NCBI GenBank assembly: GCA_945869265.1
Contig: CAMBOI010000008.1
Span: 1 to 64,000 of the forward strand
Reading direction: 5' to 3'
DNA: 64,000 nucleotides
From: an uncultured Prevotella sp.
Lineage (GTDB): Bacteria > Bacteroidota > Bacteroidia > Bacteroidales > Bacteroidaceae
A program made the position numbers and the translations under genes. The notes below the pieces were generated by a model. That model had not been told where the DNA came from. It saw only the letters and a program-made list of their open reading frames with translations, and searched no databases. Each line of letters opens with the position of its first letter. Positions within the stretch are counted from its first letter, which is position 1. Positions 28,431 to 37,711 of the stretch are shown one piece after another.

Positions 28431-29922
28431 GTTTCTTCTCCAGTTTTAGTCGCCGGCGTTCTTCCTGTTCGGCAATCAGTTTTGCCTCCCATTCATTCCA
28501 CTCGTTTTCTATATGCGGTAGCAGATATACAGTGGCGAGTCCTCCATAGTAGATGAGGACATTGGGGAACTGTAGCAATATCTGGTTGGCATATCCACCG
28601 AGATGCATGCCGATGAAGGCTGCCGTGTAAGCTATTCCCAGTCCTCGTATCGAGGGATTTTTTAGTCGGAAGAACACTATCCAACAAGCGCCCAGGAACA
28701 TTACAGCATTAATGATACAGAATACCGTTAAGCCCACGACACCAGTTCTTACCCAAATATAAACATACTCAGAGTCGGGTGGCACCTGTGTTATAAGTTT
28801 AAACTTATTGAACGGTGGCACGTCGCCATTCTCCAGTCCGATACCCACTCCCCATGGCGCATCCACCATGTATTTTCTCAATGTGGCTTTGTTTTGTTCA
28901 CGCACTCCCAATGATGCGTCTTCCTTGTCGAAGGCAGTACGCATACGTCGTATGTTTTGGTTGCTGTCGCCAATATTTGTAAAGATGAGGATGTACAAGA
29001 ACACAAGGAATACGGCACTGACAGAGAGTATCAGTTTCTTGTTTTTGCACAGTACAATAAATACCATTATGGTGGCTATGAAACAGAACATGGCAGTACG
29101 TGTTCCCGAGCCGAAGAAAGCCCATATACCTATGCATCCCACGATAGCAAAGAAAATCCTAATTCTTGTCACCTTCATCGTGGCGGCAATTATCAGAAAT
29201 GCAGCAGATGCCACAGCTGTGTGAATACCGAAGTTGGCGGCATCAGTGAAGCAAGAGAAAAATCGGATTTTACCTCCCATGATATGTGCTGGCGAACTCC
29301 AGAGGAATCTCGATTCAGCTTCGGTCAATCCAATATTCTTTTGTTTCCACAGCCAAATGGCGGCAAATACTATGAACACTGCCCAAATGAAGAGTAATGT
29401 CATGATTTTCTTCGGAGTGTCGATGAAAAGTGTGGTGACGACAAAGGCGTAGAGAATCTGCATTGACATCAGACGCGCACCAGTGTACCATCGATATACA
29501 TCAATACCCAATCCGCATTGGTCGTTGAATATCTCAATACAGCAGAACATGACCCACACGATAGCACACAGGAACATCACATTGATCAAGCGTGAGAGAT
29601 GAAATCTCCAGTGGTCAACAAGCACCATTCCGATGAGCATCAATTCGAAGAGTTCGTTAATCAATGACACTGGTACTGGAAGATGGAAATGACGCTCGAT
29701 GAACATCACGACAGTGTTGACAATGAACAATGTATAGAACATCGCCATCTTCCTACTGAACAGGAAATATCCGACGAGAGCGATGGCAGGTATGCACATC
29801 ACCGCCACGAACGCGCTATATCCACTACTCAGGAAATTGAGTATGGCAATAGAGAAAAGGAGAAAGAGTAGGATAGCTCTTCCTCCGTTTCCCCTTGAAT
29901 ATACTGTTTTGTTATTATCCAT
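28414..29922 (-). CDS. O-antigen polymerase/ligase-like membrane protein (Wzy-like)
   Basis: A 502-residue protein with about ten to twelve membrane segments and a large periplasmic loop (roughly residues 325-385) before WVRTGVVGLTVFCIINAVMF. This layout is that of the O-antigen ligase/polymerase (Wzy_C) superfamily. The C-terminus is a charged coil (EEWEAKLIAEQEERRRLKLEKK-like). In this operon it most likely polymerises undecaprenyl-linked repeat units. The ATG overlaps the upstream stop as TAATG, implying coupling. Confidence 0.82.
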   Translation of the reverse strand: MDNNKTVYSRGNGGRAILLFLLFSIAILNFLSSGYSAFVAVMCIPAIALVGYFLFSRKMAMFYTLFIVNTVVMFIERHFHLPVPVSLINELFELMLIGMVLVDHWRFHLSRLINVMFLCAIVWVMFCCIEIFNDQCGLGIDVYRWYTGARLMSMQILYAFVVTTLFIDTPKKIMTLLFIWAVFIVFAAIWLWKQKNIGLTEAESRFLWSSPAHIMGGKIRFFSCFTDAANFGIHTAVASAAFLIIAATMKVTRIRIFFAIVGCIGIWAFFGSGTRTAMFCFIATIMVFIVLCKNKKLILSVSAVFLVFLYILIFTNIGDSNQNIRRMRTAFDKEDASLGVREQNKATLRKYMVDAPWGVGIGLENGDVPPFNKFKLITQVPPDSEYVYIWVRTGVVGLTVFCIINAVMFLGACWIVFFRLKNPSIRGLGIAYTAAFIGMHLGGYANQILLQFPNVLIYYGGLATVYLLPHIENEWNEWEAKLIAEQEERRRLKLEKKRASRV

Positions 29923-32102
29923 TATAATTTTGCATGGCTATTTTCTGTAGCGGTGAGACCCATCTGCGACAGGCGATATACGAAGTTGTTGAACTTTGTA
30001 TATGGCGGCAGTTGGCCTACAAATTCCTCAACGGCATAGCGTTGTGACTCCGTGAGATACATGAAGAGGCTGTCCTTATTCTCAAGTTGCGACTGAAGTT
30101 CCTTCAGTGCTTTCTGGTCAACATCCTTCCATGTCCTGTTGGCTCGTGTGACGAGAAGGTTAACCGTTCCTAAGTTCAGCAATGCCGACGGTATGGAGTG
30201 CTCGTTGAGATTGGGATACTCGATGATAGCAATCTCGTCGGGCAGCAGATCAGGGCATAAGTCTTTAATGCTCTTGCTCATGATATATCTGCTGTCGTCA
30301 GCCAGGAAGTCCTCATCGTATGTGAGTTTTCTCACTTGCAGTCCCAATGTGATCCAATAATTCTCCAATTCCTGTGCCAAATAGCTCTTGCCGTTGCCTC
30401 CGTCTGTAGAGATGAGGTTAAGCACATTCTGCTGTCCTGTCTTGAAGTGGGGCAGCAGAGCTTTGCTGAGCTGGCGTAACGACATGTCGGCTATAGTCTT
30501 GTTGAATCGACGATATCTGAGGTTGCTTTCCTTTGGGAAACATCCGATGACAGGAATCTTTGTAATTCTCTCCGAACGCATACGGTCGCGCAGTGTGCGG
30601 TCGAGCAGTTCGATGAGGAGGAAGTAAATAGCTGTCATAAGGAATGTCAGTACGTAAGCACCCAACAAAATCATAAGACGGTTGGTGGGCAATGCGTTGA
30701 GCGGGAACATTGGCGGGTTGAGCACTCGCAATGTAGCCGTTGTCATCTGCAAGTTGCGCTGACGCAGACGTGCTGCGTTGAGAGCCTTAAGCATTTCCAT
30801 GTAGTTGCCCTCCACGAAACCGATGTGGCGGTCTTTTCTGTCGAGTGTTGCACCGATAGGCGAGAAGTAGAGGAACTGTCGGTCGATGCTTTGACGCATG
30901 ATGTCCTGGGCGGTCATCTTGGCTTTTGTCTTTTCCAATAAGAGTACTTGTTCAACCCAGTTGTCGAGCAATGTGTTAGCCTTTACGCCATTCTCGGTGG
31001 AGAAACTACCTGCTTCGATATCCTTGGTCAGATCCCTTACACTTTCTGCAGTATTTCTCAAATCCTTCTGAGCCTGAGCGAGTTCGTTTTGCGATTCGGC
31101 GTTGTTACCACCGCCTTCGCTCGACATAAGCTGCAGATTGGATATTCTTGACTGTATTCTTGAGATGTCGCGAACCTTGTCGGTGAATTGCTTGTTGGCA
31201 CGGATTATCTTAGCACGCTCTCCCAACTGTCTTTCAAGCCAGTCCATGAGAGCCTTTGTTGTGGTATAGTCCATCAGCAATGTGTTGTCCGACACCTGCT
31301 GGTTAGCCTCAAGGCCAGCCAACTGCTTAGTCTGCTCACCGTAGTTGATGATTCGTTTTTCAATATTATAATTGATGAGTTCATCCTCAGCGCTGCAAAG
31401 CATCTTGTAAAGACGTGCCACTTCTTTCTCGAAGAACTTGATGACGTTGTTGGTTTCTCCGAAACGGAGTTGTTGGTATTGGCGTGCGAACACGTCGTTC
31501 AAGATGTCAAGTGTGTTATAGGCAATACCAGCATCGTTGGCGCTATATCCGATATTGATAATATCACTCTTTGTGAATTGGGTGACCTTTAGTTTTGACG
31601 AGATGTTATTCAGTCCGAAATATGGATGATAATTAGTCAATCCAAAGATGAAATTATCCTGGGTCGGTTTCTCGTAGGCACGCAAGTTGGAGTAAGTGGC
31701 AGCCTCACTATTTCTGTTGATAAGTCCCTTAACCTCAGCCGGTACCGAGGCGTTGAGCTGCTTGAAGTGCTCAGCCGAGATATAGTTGTTGTCCTTATTC
31801 TCATTACCATACATCATACAACGTGCGAAGAGTCGGAGCGACACTTCGTGCAGAGTGTTGTCGGTGGTGATGATAAGCATAAGGTTGTTGATATTTGTCT
31901 GAGAGTTACCTCCAGCGATACCCGATCCGCCCTCTATGTTATAACCGGTGATCATACCGGTATAAATAGTGGTGTTAGTGTCATACTGGCGTTCCATGTC
32001 CCTTGTCAAGAACCATGCAATAACCAAAGCAATCAAAGGAAGGATTGCGAGATACCACCTAATGCGGTATAAAAATCTTACTATATATCTGAAAATGTCC
32101 AT
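29922..32102 (-). CDS. Wzz/GNVR chain-length protein with degenerate BY-kinase domain
   Basis: A 726-residue inner-membrane polysaccharide co-polymerase. Membrane segment one is WYLAILPLIALVIAWFL, followed by a large periplasmic coiled-coil domain and membrane segment two (MILLGAYVLTFLMTAIYFLLI). The cytoplasmic part looks like a tyrosine autokinase but is incomplete: a P-loop-like STDGGNGKSYL is present, the Walker B region reads IAIIEYPNL instead of an aspartate-rich LIDTPP, and the C-terminus has no tyrosine cluster. It may bind nucleotide without kinase activity. Confidence 0.85.
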   Translation of the reverse strand: MDIFRYIVRFLYRIRWYLAILPLIALVIAWFLTRDMERQYDTNTTIYTGMITGYNIEGGSGIAGGNSQTNINNLMLIITTDNTLHEVSLRLFARCMMYGNENKDNNYISAEHFKQLNASVPAEVKGLINRNSEAATYSNLRAYEKPTQDNFIFGLTNYHPYFGLNNISSKLKVTQFTKSDIINIGYSANDAGIAYNTLDILNDVFARQYQQLRFGETNNVIKFFEKEVARLYKMLCSAEDELINYNIEKRIINYGEQTKQLAGLEANQQVSDNTLLMDYTTTKALMDWLERQLGERAKIIRANKQFTDKVRDISRIQSRISNLQLMSSEGGGNNAESQNELAQAQKDLRNTAESVRDLTKDIEAGSFSTENGVKANTLLDNWVEQVLLLEKTKAKMTAQDIMRQSIDRQFLYFSPIGATLDRKDRHIGFVEGNYMEMLKALNAARLRQRNLQMTTATLRVLNPPMFPLNALPTNRLMILLGAYVLTFLMTAIYFLLIELLDRTLRDRMRSERITKIPVIGCFPKESNLRYRRFNKTIADMSLRQLSKALLPHFKTGQQNVLNLISTDGGNGKSYLAQELENYWITLGLQVRKLTYDEDFLADDSRYIMSKSIKDLCPDLLPDEIAIIEYPNLNEHSIPSALLNLGTVNLLVTRANRTWKDVDQKALKELQSQLENKDSLFMYLTESQRYAVEEFVGQLPPYTKFNNFVYRLSQMGLTATENSHAKL

Positions 32103-32123
32103 AGTCGTAAATTTTTATTGTTA

Positions 32124-33089
32124 TTATTTCTTTTGTTTAGCTGCTTTTTTAGCTTCCTTTTCAGCCTTTTCCTGGGCTTTCTTGTCAGCTTTTTCCAATT
32201 CTTGATATCTCTTTTCCTCCTCCTCAGCTTCTTTCTTTATCTGCTTTTGGATGGCTTTGTTCTCTTTGGCGATTTGCTTGTCCGACTTGACAATTGTATC
32301 GTCGAGAGTGACATCAGTTGTTGTATTAGTGATGATAGGAGTATGTGTAAGGATTTCCAATGTCACGATGTCAGTTGTAATACTTGTCTGCAATTGCTGG
32401 TAGGCATTCACGGCACCGTTCTCCCTTGCCTTGGTGAGTGCAAAGTCGGCAATGCTCATTTCGCCGTTGTGGAATTGCTCCTGTGTCAACTGGCCGGCAC
32501 CCTGATAGATGGCGGCGTTTTCGCTTGCCGTTTTCAGAGCGACGAGATCATTGGTGATTTTTACGTATAGCGTCACAATTTGCAGCTTAAGTTGGTCGTA
32601 GGCTATATCCTTTTTGATTCTGGCATCGTCAACTTCCAACTTCTTTCTTTTTACTGCAGCCTTAAGGTCAAGAATGTCCTCAAGGGGCACAGACAAGTTC
32701 ACTCCCACATTCCAATAGCTCTGCTCGCTACCCTGGAACTGGTAGATCATATTGCTGCTAAGGTTGGATGAGTTGTTTCCCCACATGTCAGTCTTGCCAT
32801 ATCCATAGCTGGCATGTCCTCTGACATAGGAGAAGATGTGTCTTTTCTGCTTTGACACTTCCGCCTGTGCTATTTCCTGTGCCTTGGCAAGGCTTAGGAT
32901 TTGAGGGTTTGACTTTGCGTTCTCAAGAAGCACACCCAATGGTGGAAGATGGAATCTAGAAAAGTCAATGGTACTGCCCTCGCTGGCGTCAAAGAAGCCA
33001 GCCGAGATACCGCTGTCGTTGTATTGTGCATTTGCCATCTGCACCGACATGGTTAATGCTGCAAATAATGCTATACGCTTAATACTCAT
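32124..33089 (-). CDS. Short TolC-family outer membrane protein
   Basis: A 321-residue exported protein (MSIKRIALFAALTMSVQMANAQ) with an outer-membrane efflux-type helical region: LPPLGVLLENAKSNPQILSLAKAQEIAQAEVSKQKR and a second segment LKAAVKRKKLEVDDARIKKDIAYDQLKLQIVTLYVKI. TolC proteins are usually 420-500 residues, so this is a short form that may have only part of the repeats. The C-terminus is a lysine/glutamate/alanine coil. In the operon it is a candidate outer-membrane component, since no Wza-like gene is present. Confidence 0.75.
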   Translation of the reverse strand: MSIKRIALFAALTMSVQMANAQYNDSGISAGFFDASEGSTIDFSRFHLPPLGVLLENAKSNPQILSLAKAQEIAQAEVSKQKRHIFSYVRGHASYGYGKTDMWGNNSSNLSSNMIYQFQGSEQSYWNVGVNLSVPLEDILDLKAAVKRKKLEVDDARIKKDIAYDQLKLQIVTLYVKITNDLVALKTASENAAIYQGAGQLTQEQFHNGEMSIADFALTKARENGAVNAYQQLQTSITTDIVTLEILTHTPIITNTTTDVTLDDTIVKSDKQIAKENKAIQKQIKKEAEEEEKRYQELEKADKKAQEKAEKEAKKAAKQKK

Positions 33090-33131
33090 TTTGTTTTTAT
33101 TTTTGTGGTTATTTTTTACAATTATGGGTTT

Positions 33132-34331
33132 TTATACATCGTCCTTTTGAATAAAGGCGGTAAGAGTCTTAAAGATTATCTTCATGTCGAGAATGAAGTT
33201 GTAGGTCTGACCGTAGGTGATATCGAGTTGTTTACGCTCGTCAGCCGATAGTTTTCCGCTGTCGCCACGTTTCTCCACCTGCCACAGTCCTGTGAGTCCG
33301 GCTGGTGCCATAAATCTGTCAATACTGTCGTCGCTTGTGAGCTTTTCCGCCTCGTAGAGTGGGAGTGGGCGGTTGCCCACCACCGACATATCGCCTTTGA
33401 GAATGTTCACCAACTGTGGCAGTTCGTCTATGCTGTACTTGCGGATGAAATGTCCGACTTTGGTTATTCTCGGGTCGTTCTCGATTTTTACGAATGCGTT
33501 GTTGATGTCCTCATTCTTTTGTTTGTTGAAACTTGTTTCAGACACAACGAAATCATCTCCCACGAGCATCACCTCATCGTCGCTGATGAGCATTTCGGCT
33601 GCCAATTCGTCGCCGACAGGGGTGTTGTCGTCAATGGCTGTGTCAAAATGTCCCACGGGCATTGGGTTTTCCTCCACCTTGTCACTGTATTGGTTTTGAG
33701 TTTTGCTCAGTTCTTTCAGCCTTTTGTCGGCATCCATGTACATGCTTCTGAATTTCAAGAAGTCAAACACGGTGTAGTTAGTTCCGACACGTTTTGATTT
33801 GAACATAATTGGTCCATCGCTTTCAAGCTTGATAGCAATGGCGGTTATTATGAACACCGGCGATAGGATAATCAGCGCTACCAGCGAGAACACAATGTCG
33901 AACGTCCTTTTCCAAATAGGTATTTTGAAATGAAGGATGTTTTTGCCCGACGCCTTGTCGTCGAAAAGGATATTCTCCCTGCTGGTGATAAACTGAATTT
34001 TCTTGTTAATCTCGGTGACAGACGATTCACTGTTCAATGTGTCGTTGATGCCGCACTTCTGATAGGTGAGCCTTTCCTCGTCACTGAGTGTGTCAGTCAG
34101 CAAGATGATATACAATCCAGGGCATTTCTTTTTGAGGTATGTAATAGAGGTGATGTCTTCACTTTTCACTCCTCTTTCGAAAAAGACGATGAAGTGTTCG
34201 TTCCTAACCCTTGGCACACATAGTTTGGCAGCATCTTTGTAGGTGCTGGTCATCCTCACAATCTGTCCTGGGACATATTTGAGTTTGTCTCTTGTGTTGG
34301 GGTTCTTCCCTAAATATACGATACCAATCAT
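33132..34331 (-). CDS. Initiating sugar-phosphate transferase with receiver-like N-terminus
   Basis: A 399-residue protein of two parts. Residues about 1-120 look like a response-regulator receiver fold (FERGVKSEDITSITYLKKKCPGLYIILLTDTLSDEERLTYQKCGINDTL) but lack the phospho-acceptor Asp-Lys pattern. From about 140 the WcaJ/WbaP-type domain begins: basic-flanked membrane hairpin RTFDIVFSLVALIILSPVF, FLKFRSMYMDADKR, then DELPQLVNILKGDMSVVGNRP. The enzyme would transfer a hexose-1-phosphate to undecaprenyl phosphate and start repeat-unit assembly. A low-complexity insert rich in D and E (about 235-300) interrupts the catalytic domain. Confidence 0.88.
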   Translation of the reverse strand: MIGIVYLGKNPNTRDKLKYVPGQIVRMTSTYKDAAKLCVPRVRNEHFIVFFERGVKSEDITSITYLKKKCPGLYIILLTDTLSDEERLTYQKCGINDTLNSESSVTEINKKIQFITSRENILFDDKASGKNILHFKIPIWKRTFDIVFSLVALIILSPVFIITAIAIKLESDGPIMFKSKRVGTNYTVFDFLKFRSMYMDADKRLKELSKTQNQYSDKVEENPMPVGHFDTAIDDNTPVGDELAAEMLISDDEVMLVGDDFVVSETSFNKQKNEDINNAFVKIENDPRITKVGHFIRKYSIDELPQLVNILKGDMSVVGNRPLPLYEAEKLTSDDSIDRFMAPAGLTGLWQVEKRGDSGKLSADERKQLDITYGQTYNFILDMKIIFKTLTAFIQKDDV

Positions 34332-34361
34332 ATATATAATAATGTATTAGGGGAGACTATA

Positions 34362-34727
34362 TCAAGGCAGTATTTTCTTGACCCTGATTTTCAGCTCCAT
34401 TGGATTGAAAGGCTTCACGATGTAATCTACTGCACCAATCTCAAGCAGACGTATGCGCTCGTTGGTGCTGTCCTCGCTGCTGAGCATGATGACAGGAATA
34501 TGGCGGAAAAGCTCGTTCTGCTTTATCCATTCAAGAAAATCATCGCCGCGCATGCCGGGCATTCTGATGTCGGATATGATCAGGTCAGGCGTGTTGCCTG
34601 CTTGAAGCCATTTTACAGCCTGCAAACCATCAGGCAACCACTGCACGTCATAGTCACTCATAAGGTATATCGACAGCACTTTGGCTATCGTTTCCTTGTC
34701 GTCCAAGATTAATATTTTCTTCTTCAT
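34362..34727 (-). CDS. Stand-alone receiver (CheY-like) response regulator
   Basis: A 121-residue single receiver domain. ILILDDKETIAK carries the acidic pair, LIISDIRMPGMRGDDF the phospho-acceptor aspartate (near 53), VIMLSSED the Ser/Thr switch residue and DYIVKPFNP the lysine. There is no output domain, so it must act by protein contact. It is the first gene of the exopolysaccharide operon, 30 bp before the transferase that carries a receiver-like fold. No histidine kinase is nearby. Confidence 0.92.
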   Translation of the reverse strand: MKKKILILDDKETIAKVLSIYLMSDYDVQWLPDGLQAVKWLQAGNTPDLIISDIRMPGMRGDDFLEWIKQNELFRHIPVIMLSSEDSTNERIRLLEIGAVDYIVKPFNPMELKIRVKKILP

Positions 34728-34754
34728 AATTATTGTGGTAATATATTACACGTG

Positions 34755-34762
34755 CAAAGGTA
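34755..34762 (-). promoter_or_regulatory. -7 box of the exopolysaccharide operon
   Basis: TACCTTTG on the minus strand fits TAnnTTTG and lies 27 bp before the receiver gene ATG. It would drive all eight genes down to 25260; there is no clear TTG element. Confidence 0.55.
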
Positions 34763-34912
34763 TGAAAAAAAAATGAAACGTGGATGTTTTTTTTGCATTT
34801 TTTTCAATAAAAGGGCAAAAAAATTTTTTTTTTGTCTATTTTGAGGGAAAAATGGTACTCAAACGTATTATTATTAGTAAAAAAGATAATCGATTATTTA
34901 ATTTATACGAAT

Positions 34913-36406
34913 ATGGCAAGAAGGTTATTATTAGGATTTGACGTGGGAAGCAGTTCGGTGAAGGCTTCTCTCGTTGACGCAGACACTGGTAAGTGTGCTG
35001 CTACTGCATTTTATCCCGAACAGGAAGCTCCAATTCTCGCGGTAAAAGCCGGTTGGGCTGAGCAAGATCCACAGATGTGGTGGGAGAATGCCAAGCTTAG
35101 TCTCAAGAAGATTATGTGCGAGGCAAATGCCAAGGCTGATGAGATTGCTGCCATTGGTATTTCTTATCAGATGCACGGTCTTGTGTGTGTTGACAAGGAT
35201 TTGAAGGCGCTTCGTCCGTCAATCATCTGGTGTGATTCGCGTGCCGTGCCGTATGGCGAGAAAGCATTCAGTGATTTGGGTTCTGACAAATGTCTTCAGC
35301 ATCTTCTCAACTCTCCTGGCAATTTCACTGCCGCCAAGTTGGCGTGGGTCAAGGAGAATGAACCGGAATTGTTTGGCAAGATCTATAAGGTTATGTTGCC
35401 GGGAGACTACATCGCCATGCGTCTCAGTGGAGTGGCCAACACCACAGTGAGCGGATTGAGCGAGGGAATGTTCTGGGATTTCAAGGAGAACAAGGTGGCA
35501 GATTTCCTGCTCGACTATTATGGATTCGACAATTCGGTGCTGTCGGATATTGTTCCGACGTTCAGTGTGCAGAGCACAGTGTCGGCCGAGGCTGCCGCCG
35601 AAACTGGTTTGAAGGCAGGAACTCCGATTACCTACCGCGCCGGCGACCAGCCCAACAATGCCTTGAGTCTCAATGTGTTCAATCCGGGCGAGATTGCCTC
35701 TACCGGTGGCACGTCGGGCGTGGTATATGGTGTGCTTGGCGAAGTGAACTACGATCCTAAGAGCCGTGTGAACACCTTTGCCCATGTTAATCATGGCGAC
35801 GAGCAGACACGTCTTGGCGTACTGCTGTGCATCAACGGCTGTGGTATTCTCAATGCTTGGACACGCCGCAACATTGCTCCCGAGGGCATTGGATATGCCG
35901 AAATGAACAAGTTGGCAGCCGGAGTGCCAATCGGCAGCGACGGAGTGAGTGTCATCCCATTCGGCAACGGTGCTGAGCGTGTGCTCGAGAACAAGGAAAT
36001 CAACTGCACGATCAGCGGTGTCAACTTCAACAAGCACAACAAGGCGCATCTTGTCAGGGCAGCTCAGGAAGGCATCGTCTTCAGCTTCTGCTATGGTATG
36101 GAAGTGATGCAGCAGATGGGTATGAGTATCAATAAGATACATGCTGGCAAGGCTAACCTGTTCCTGAGCGACATCTTCCGCGACACACTTGCAGGAGTGA
36201 GTGGAGCGACAATCGAACTCTACGACACCGACGGCAGTGTTGGCGCAGCCAAGGGAGCCGGTATTGGAGCCGGAATCTACAAGGACAACAACGAGGCTTT
36301 TGCCACACTCGACAAGTTGGCGGTCATTGAGCCTGATGCCAGCAGGCGCTCTGAATATCTCGACGCTTATGCTAATTGGAAGAGTGTACTCAATAAGAAT
36401 GTTTAA
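34913..36406 (+). CDS. xylB: Xylulokinase XylB (FGGY family)
   Basis: Phosphorylates D-xylulose to xylulose 5-phosphate. The N-terminal sugar kinase loop is LLGFDVGSSSVKASLVD and the second ATP site includes GEIASTGGTSGVVYG; the C-terminal domain has GATIELYDTDGSVGAAKGAGIGAG. The track's start at 34832 adds 27 codons of non-homologous, AT-rich sequence; the ATG at 34913 (MARRLLLGFD) is preferred, giving 497 residues. It stands alone on the plus strand and ends at a strong terminator. Confidence 0.93.
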   Translation: MARRLLLGFDVGSSSVKASLVDADTGKCAATAFYPEQEAPILAVKAGWAEQDPQMWWENAKLSLKKIMCEANAKADEIAAIGISYQMHGLVCVDKDLKALRPSIIWCDSRAVPYGEKAFSDLGSDKCLQHLLNSPGNFTAAKLAWVKENEPELFGKIYKVMLPGDYIAMRLSGVANTTVSGLSEGMFWDFKENKVADFLLDYYGFDNSVLSDIVPTFSVQSTVSAEAAAETGLKAGTPITYRAGDQPNNALSLNVFNPGEIASTGGTSGVVYGVLGEVNYDPKSRVNTFAHVNHGDEQTRLGVLLCINGCGILNAWTRRNIAPEGIGYAEMNKLAAGVPIGSDGVSVIPFGNGAERVLENKEINCTISGVNFNKHNKAHLVRAAQEGIVFSFCYGMEVMQQMGMSINKIHAGKANLFLSDIFRDTLAGVSGATIELYDTDGSVGAAKGAGIGAGIYKDNNEAFATLDKLAVIEPDASRRSEYLDAYANWKSVLNKNV

Positions 36407-36437
36407 GTTGACGAGTTAATAGCATTTTTCATAAAAG

Positions 36438-36468
36438 GTCATCCTTCGCAATGAAGGATGACTTTTTT
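36438..36468 (+). terminator. Rho-independent terminator of xylB
   Basis: GTCATCCTTC pairs perfectly with GAAGGATGAC around a 5-nt loop, followed by six T residues. The stem and U-tract also serve as a terminator-like structure facing the convergent fcl gene. Confidence 0.92.
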
Positions 36469-36500
36469 ATTATTGGACTCTAGGGTCAAAAAAAAACTAT

Positions 36501-37709
36501 TTATTGCAGGCTTTGCTTATACCATTCAAATAATTTTCTGACTCCCTCGTCAATCTCCACCTTGTGAGTCCATCCGAGCGAATGAAGTTTTGAGACATCA
36601 ATCAACTTGCGCATAGTGCCGTCGGGCTTTGACGAGTCAAATTCCACTATGCCCTCGAATCCTACGGCCTTCACCACCAGTTCCGACAGCTGGCGAATAG
36701 TGAGTTCCTTGCCCGTTCCCACGTTGATGTGGCAGTTGCGTATTTCGCCGAGCGCGGGGATTGCTCCTCCTCGTCCCTCACTGTTGTTGCGGTCAACGGC
36801 ACCGTCGGCCTTGGCTCCGTAGAACACGGATGAATATTTCTCGATACCGATGATGTCCTTGAAATCCACGTTGAGCAGCACGTGTACGCTTGCGTCGGCC
36901 ATATCCTCGCTCCACAGGAATTCGCGCAGCGGTTTGCCCGTTCCCCACAACACCACCTTGTTGTCGTAGATGCCGTAGAACTCCAGTGTCTTGAGTATTC
37001 GCTCGTGAGAGCTGCTGCCGTCCACATTGCCTTCGCCGACGATTGCCTTTAGTTTCTCGTTGGGATTCACCGGTCGCTTGTTCATGTCGTTCTCGATAGC
37101 TTTCCAGTTGCCGTCGTGAATGAGTTTTGCGAGATAAATCTTGCGCATCATTGCCGGCATGACGTGCGAGTTTTCGAGATGGAAATTGTCGTTTGGCCCG
37201 TAGAGATTTGTTGGCATCACTGCGATGTAGTTGGTGCCATACTGCAGGTTGTAGCTTTCGCACATCTTGAGTCCTGCGATTTTGGCGATGGCATATTCCT
37301 CGTTGGTGTATTCCAGTGGCGAGGTGAGCAGTGCGTCTTCCTTCATCGGTTGTGGTGCGTTCTTTGGATAGATGCAAGTCGAACCGAGGAAGAGCAGTTT
37401 TTTCACTCCGTGCGAATATGCATTGCTGATGACATTGCACTGCATCTTCATGTTCTGCATGATGAAGTCGGCACGATATAGCGAGTTGGCCATGATGCCT
37501 CCCACGAATGCCGCTGCGAGCACCACTGCGTCGGGTTTCTCGGTGTCGAAGAAATCCTTCACCGCATTCTGGTCGGTGAGGTCGAGTTCGCTGTGGCTTC
37601 TTCCCACCAAGTTGTTATATCCCCTTGCCTTGAGGTTGTTCCAAATGGCAGAACCCACGAGTCCGCGGTGTCCTGCCACATATATTTTGGATTGTTTGTC
37701 TAATATCAT
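36501..37709 (-). CDS. fcl: GDP-L-fucose synthase
   Basis: Epimerase/reductase that turns GDP-4-keto-6-deoxymannose into GDP-L-fucose. The NADP loop is VAGHRGLVGSAIWNNL and the catalytic YxxxK is in EEYAIAKIAG. At 402 residues it is about 80 longer than E. coli WcaG; the extra sequence is around NPNEKLKAIVGEGNVDGSS and IIGIEKYSSVFYGAKADGAVD. It starts 2 bp after gmd, so they are coupled. Confidence 0.94.
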   Translation of the reverse strand: MILDKQSKIYVAGHRGLVGSAIWNNLKARGYNNLVGRSHSELDLTDQNAVKDFFDTEKPDAVVLAAAFVGGIMANSLYRADFIMQNMKMQCNVISNAYSHGVKKLLFLGSTCIYPKNAPQPMKEDALLTSPLEYTNEEYAIAKIAGLKMCESYNLQYGTNYIAVMPTNLYGPNDNFHLENSHVMPAMMRKIYLAKLIHDGNWKAIENDMNKRPVNPNEKLKAIVGEGNVDGSSSHERILKTLEFYGIYDNKVVLWGTGKPLREFLWSEDMADASVHVLLNVDFKDIIGIEKYSSVFYGAKADGAVDRNNSEGRGGAIPALGEIRNCHINVGTGKELTIRQLSELVVKAVGFEGIVEFDSSKPDGTMRKLIDVSKLHSLGWTHKVEIDEGVRKLFEWYKQSLQ

Positions 37710-37711
37710 TG

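Noticed and set aside
34832-34912. N-terminal extension of xylB
   Set aside because: The 27 extra codons are AT-rich and precede the conserved MARRLLLGFD start; family members begin at the later ATG.
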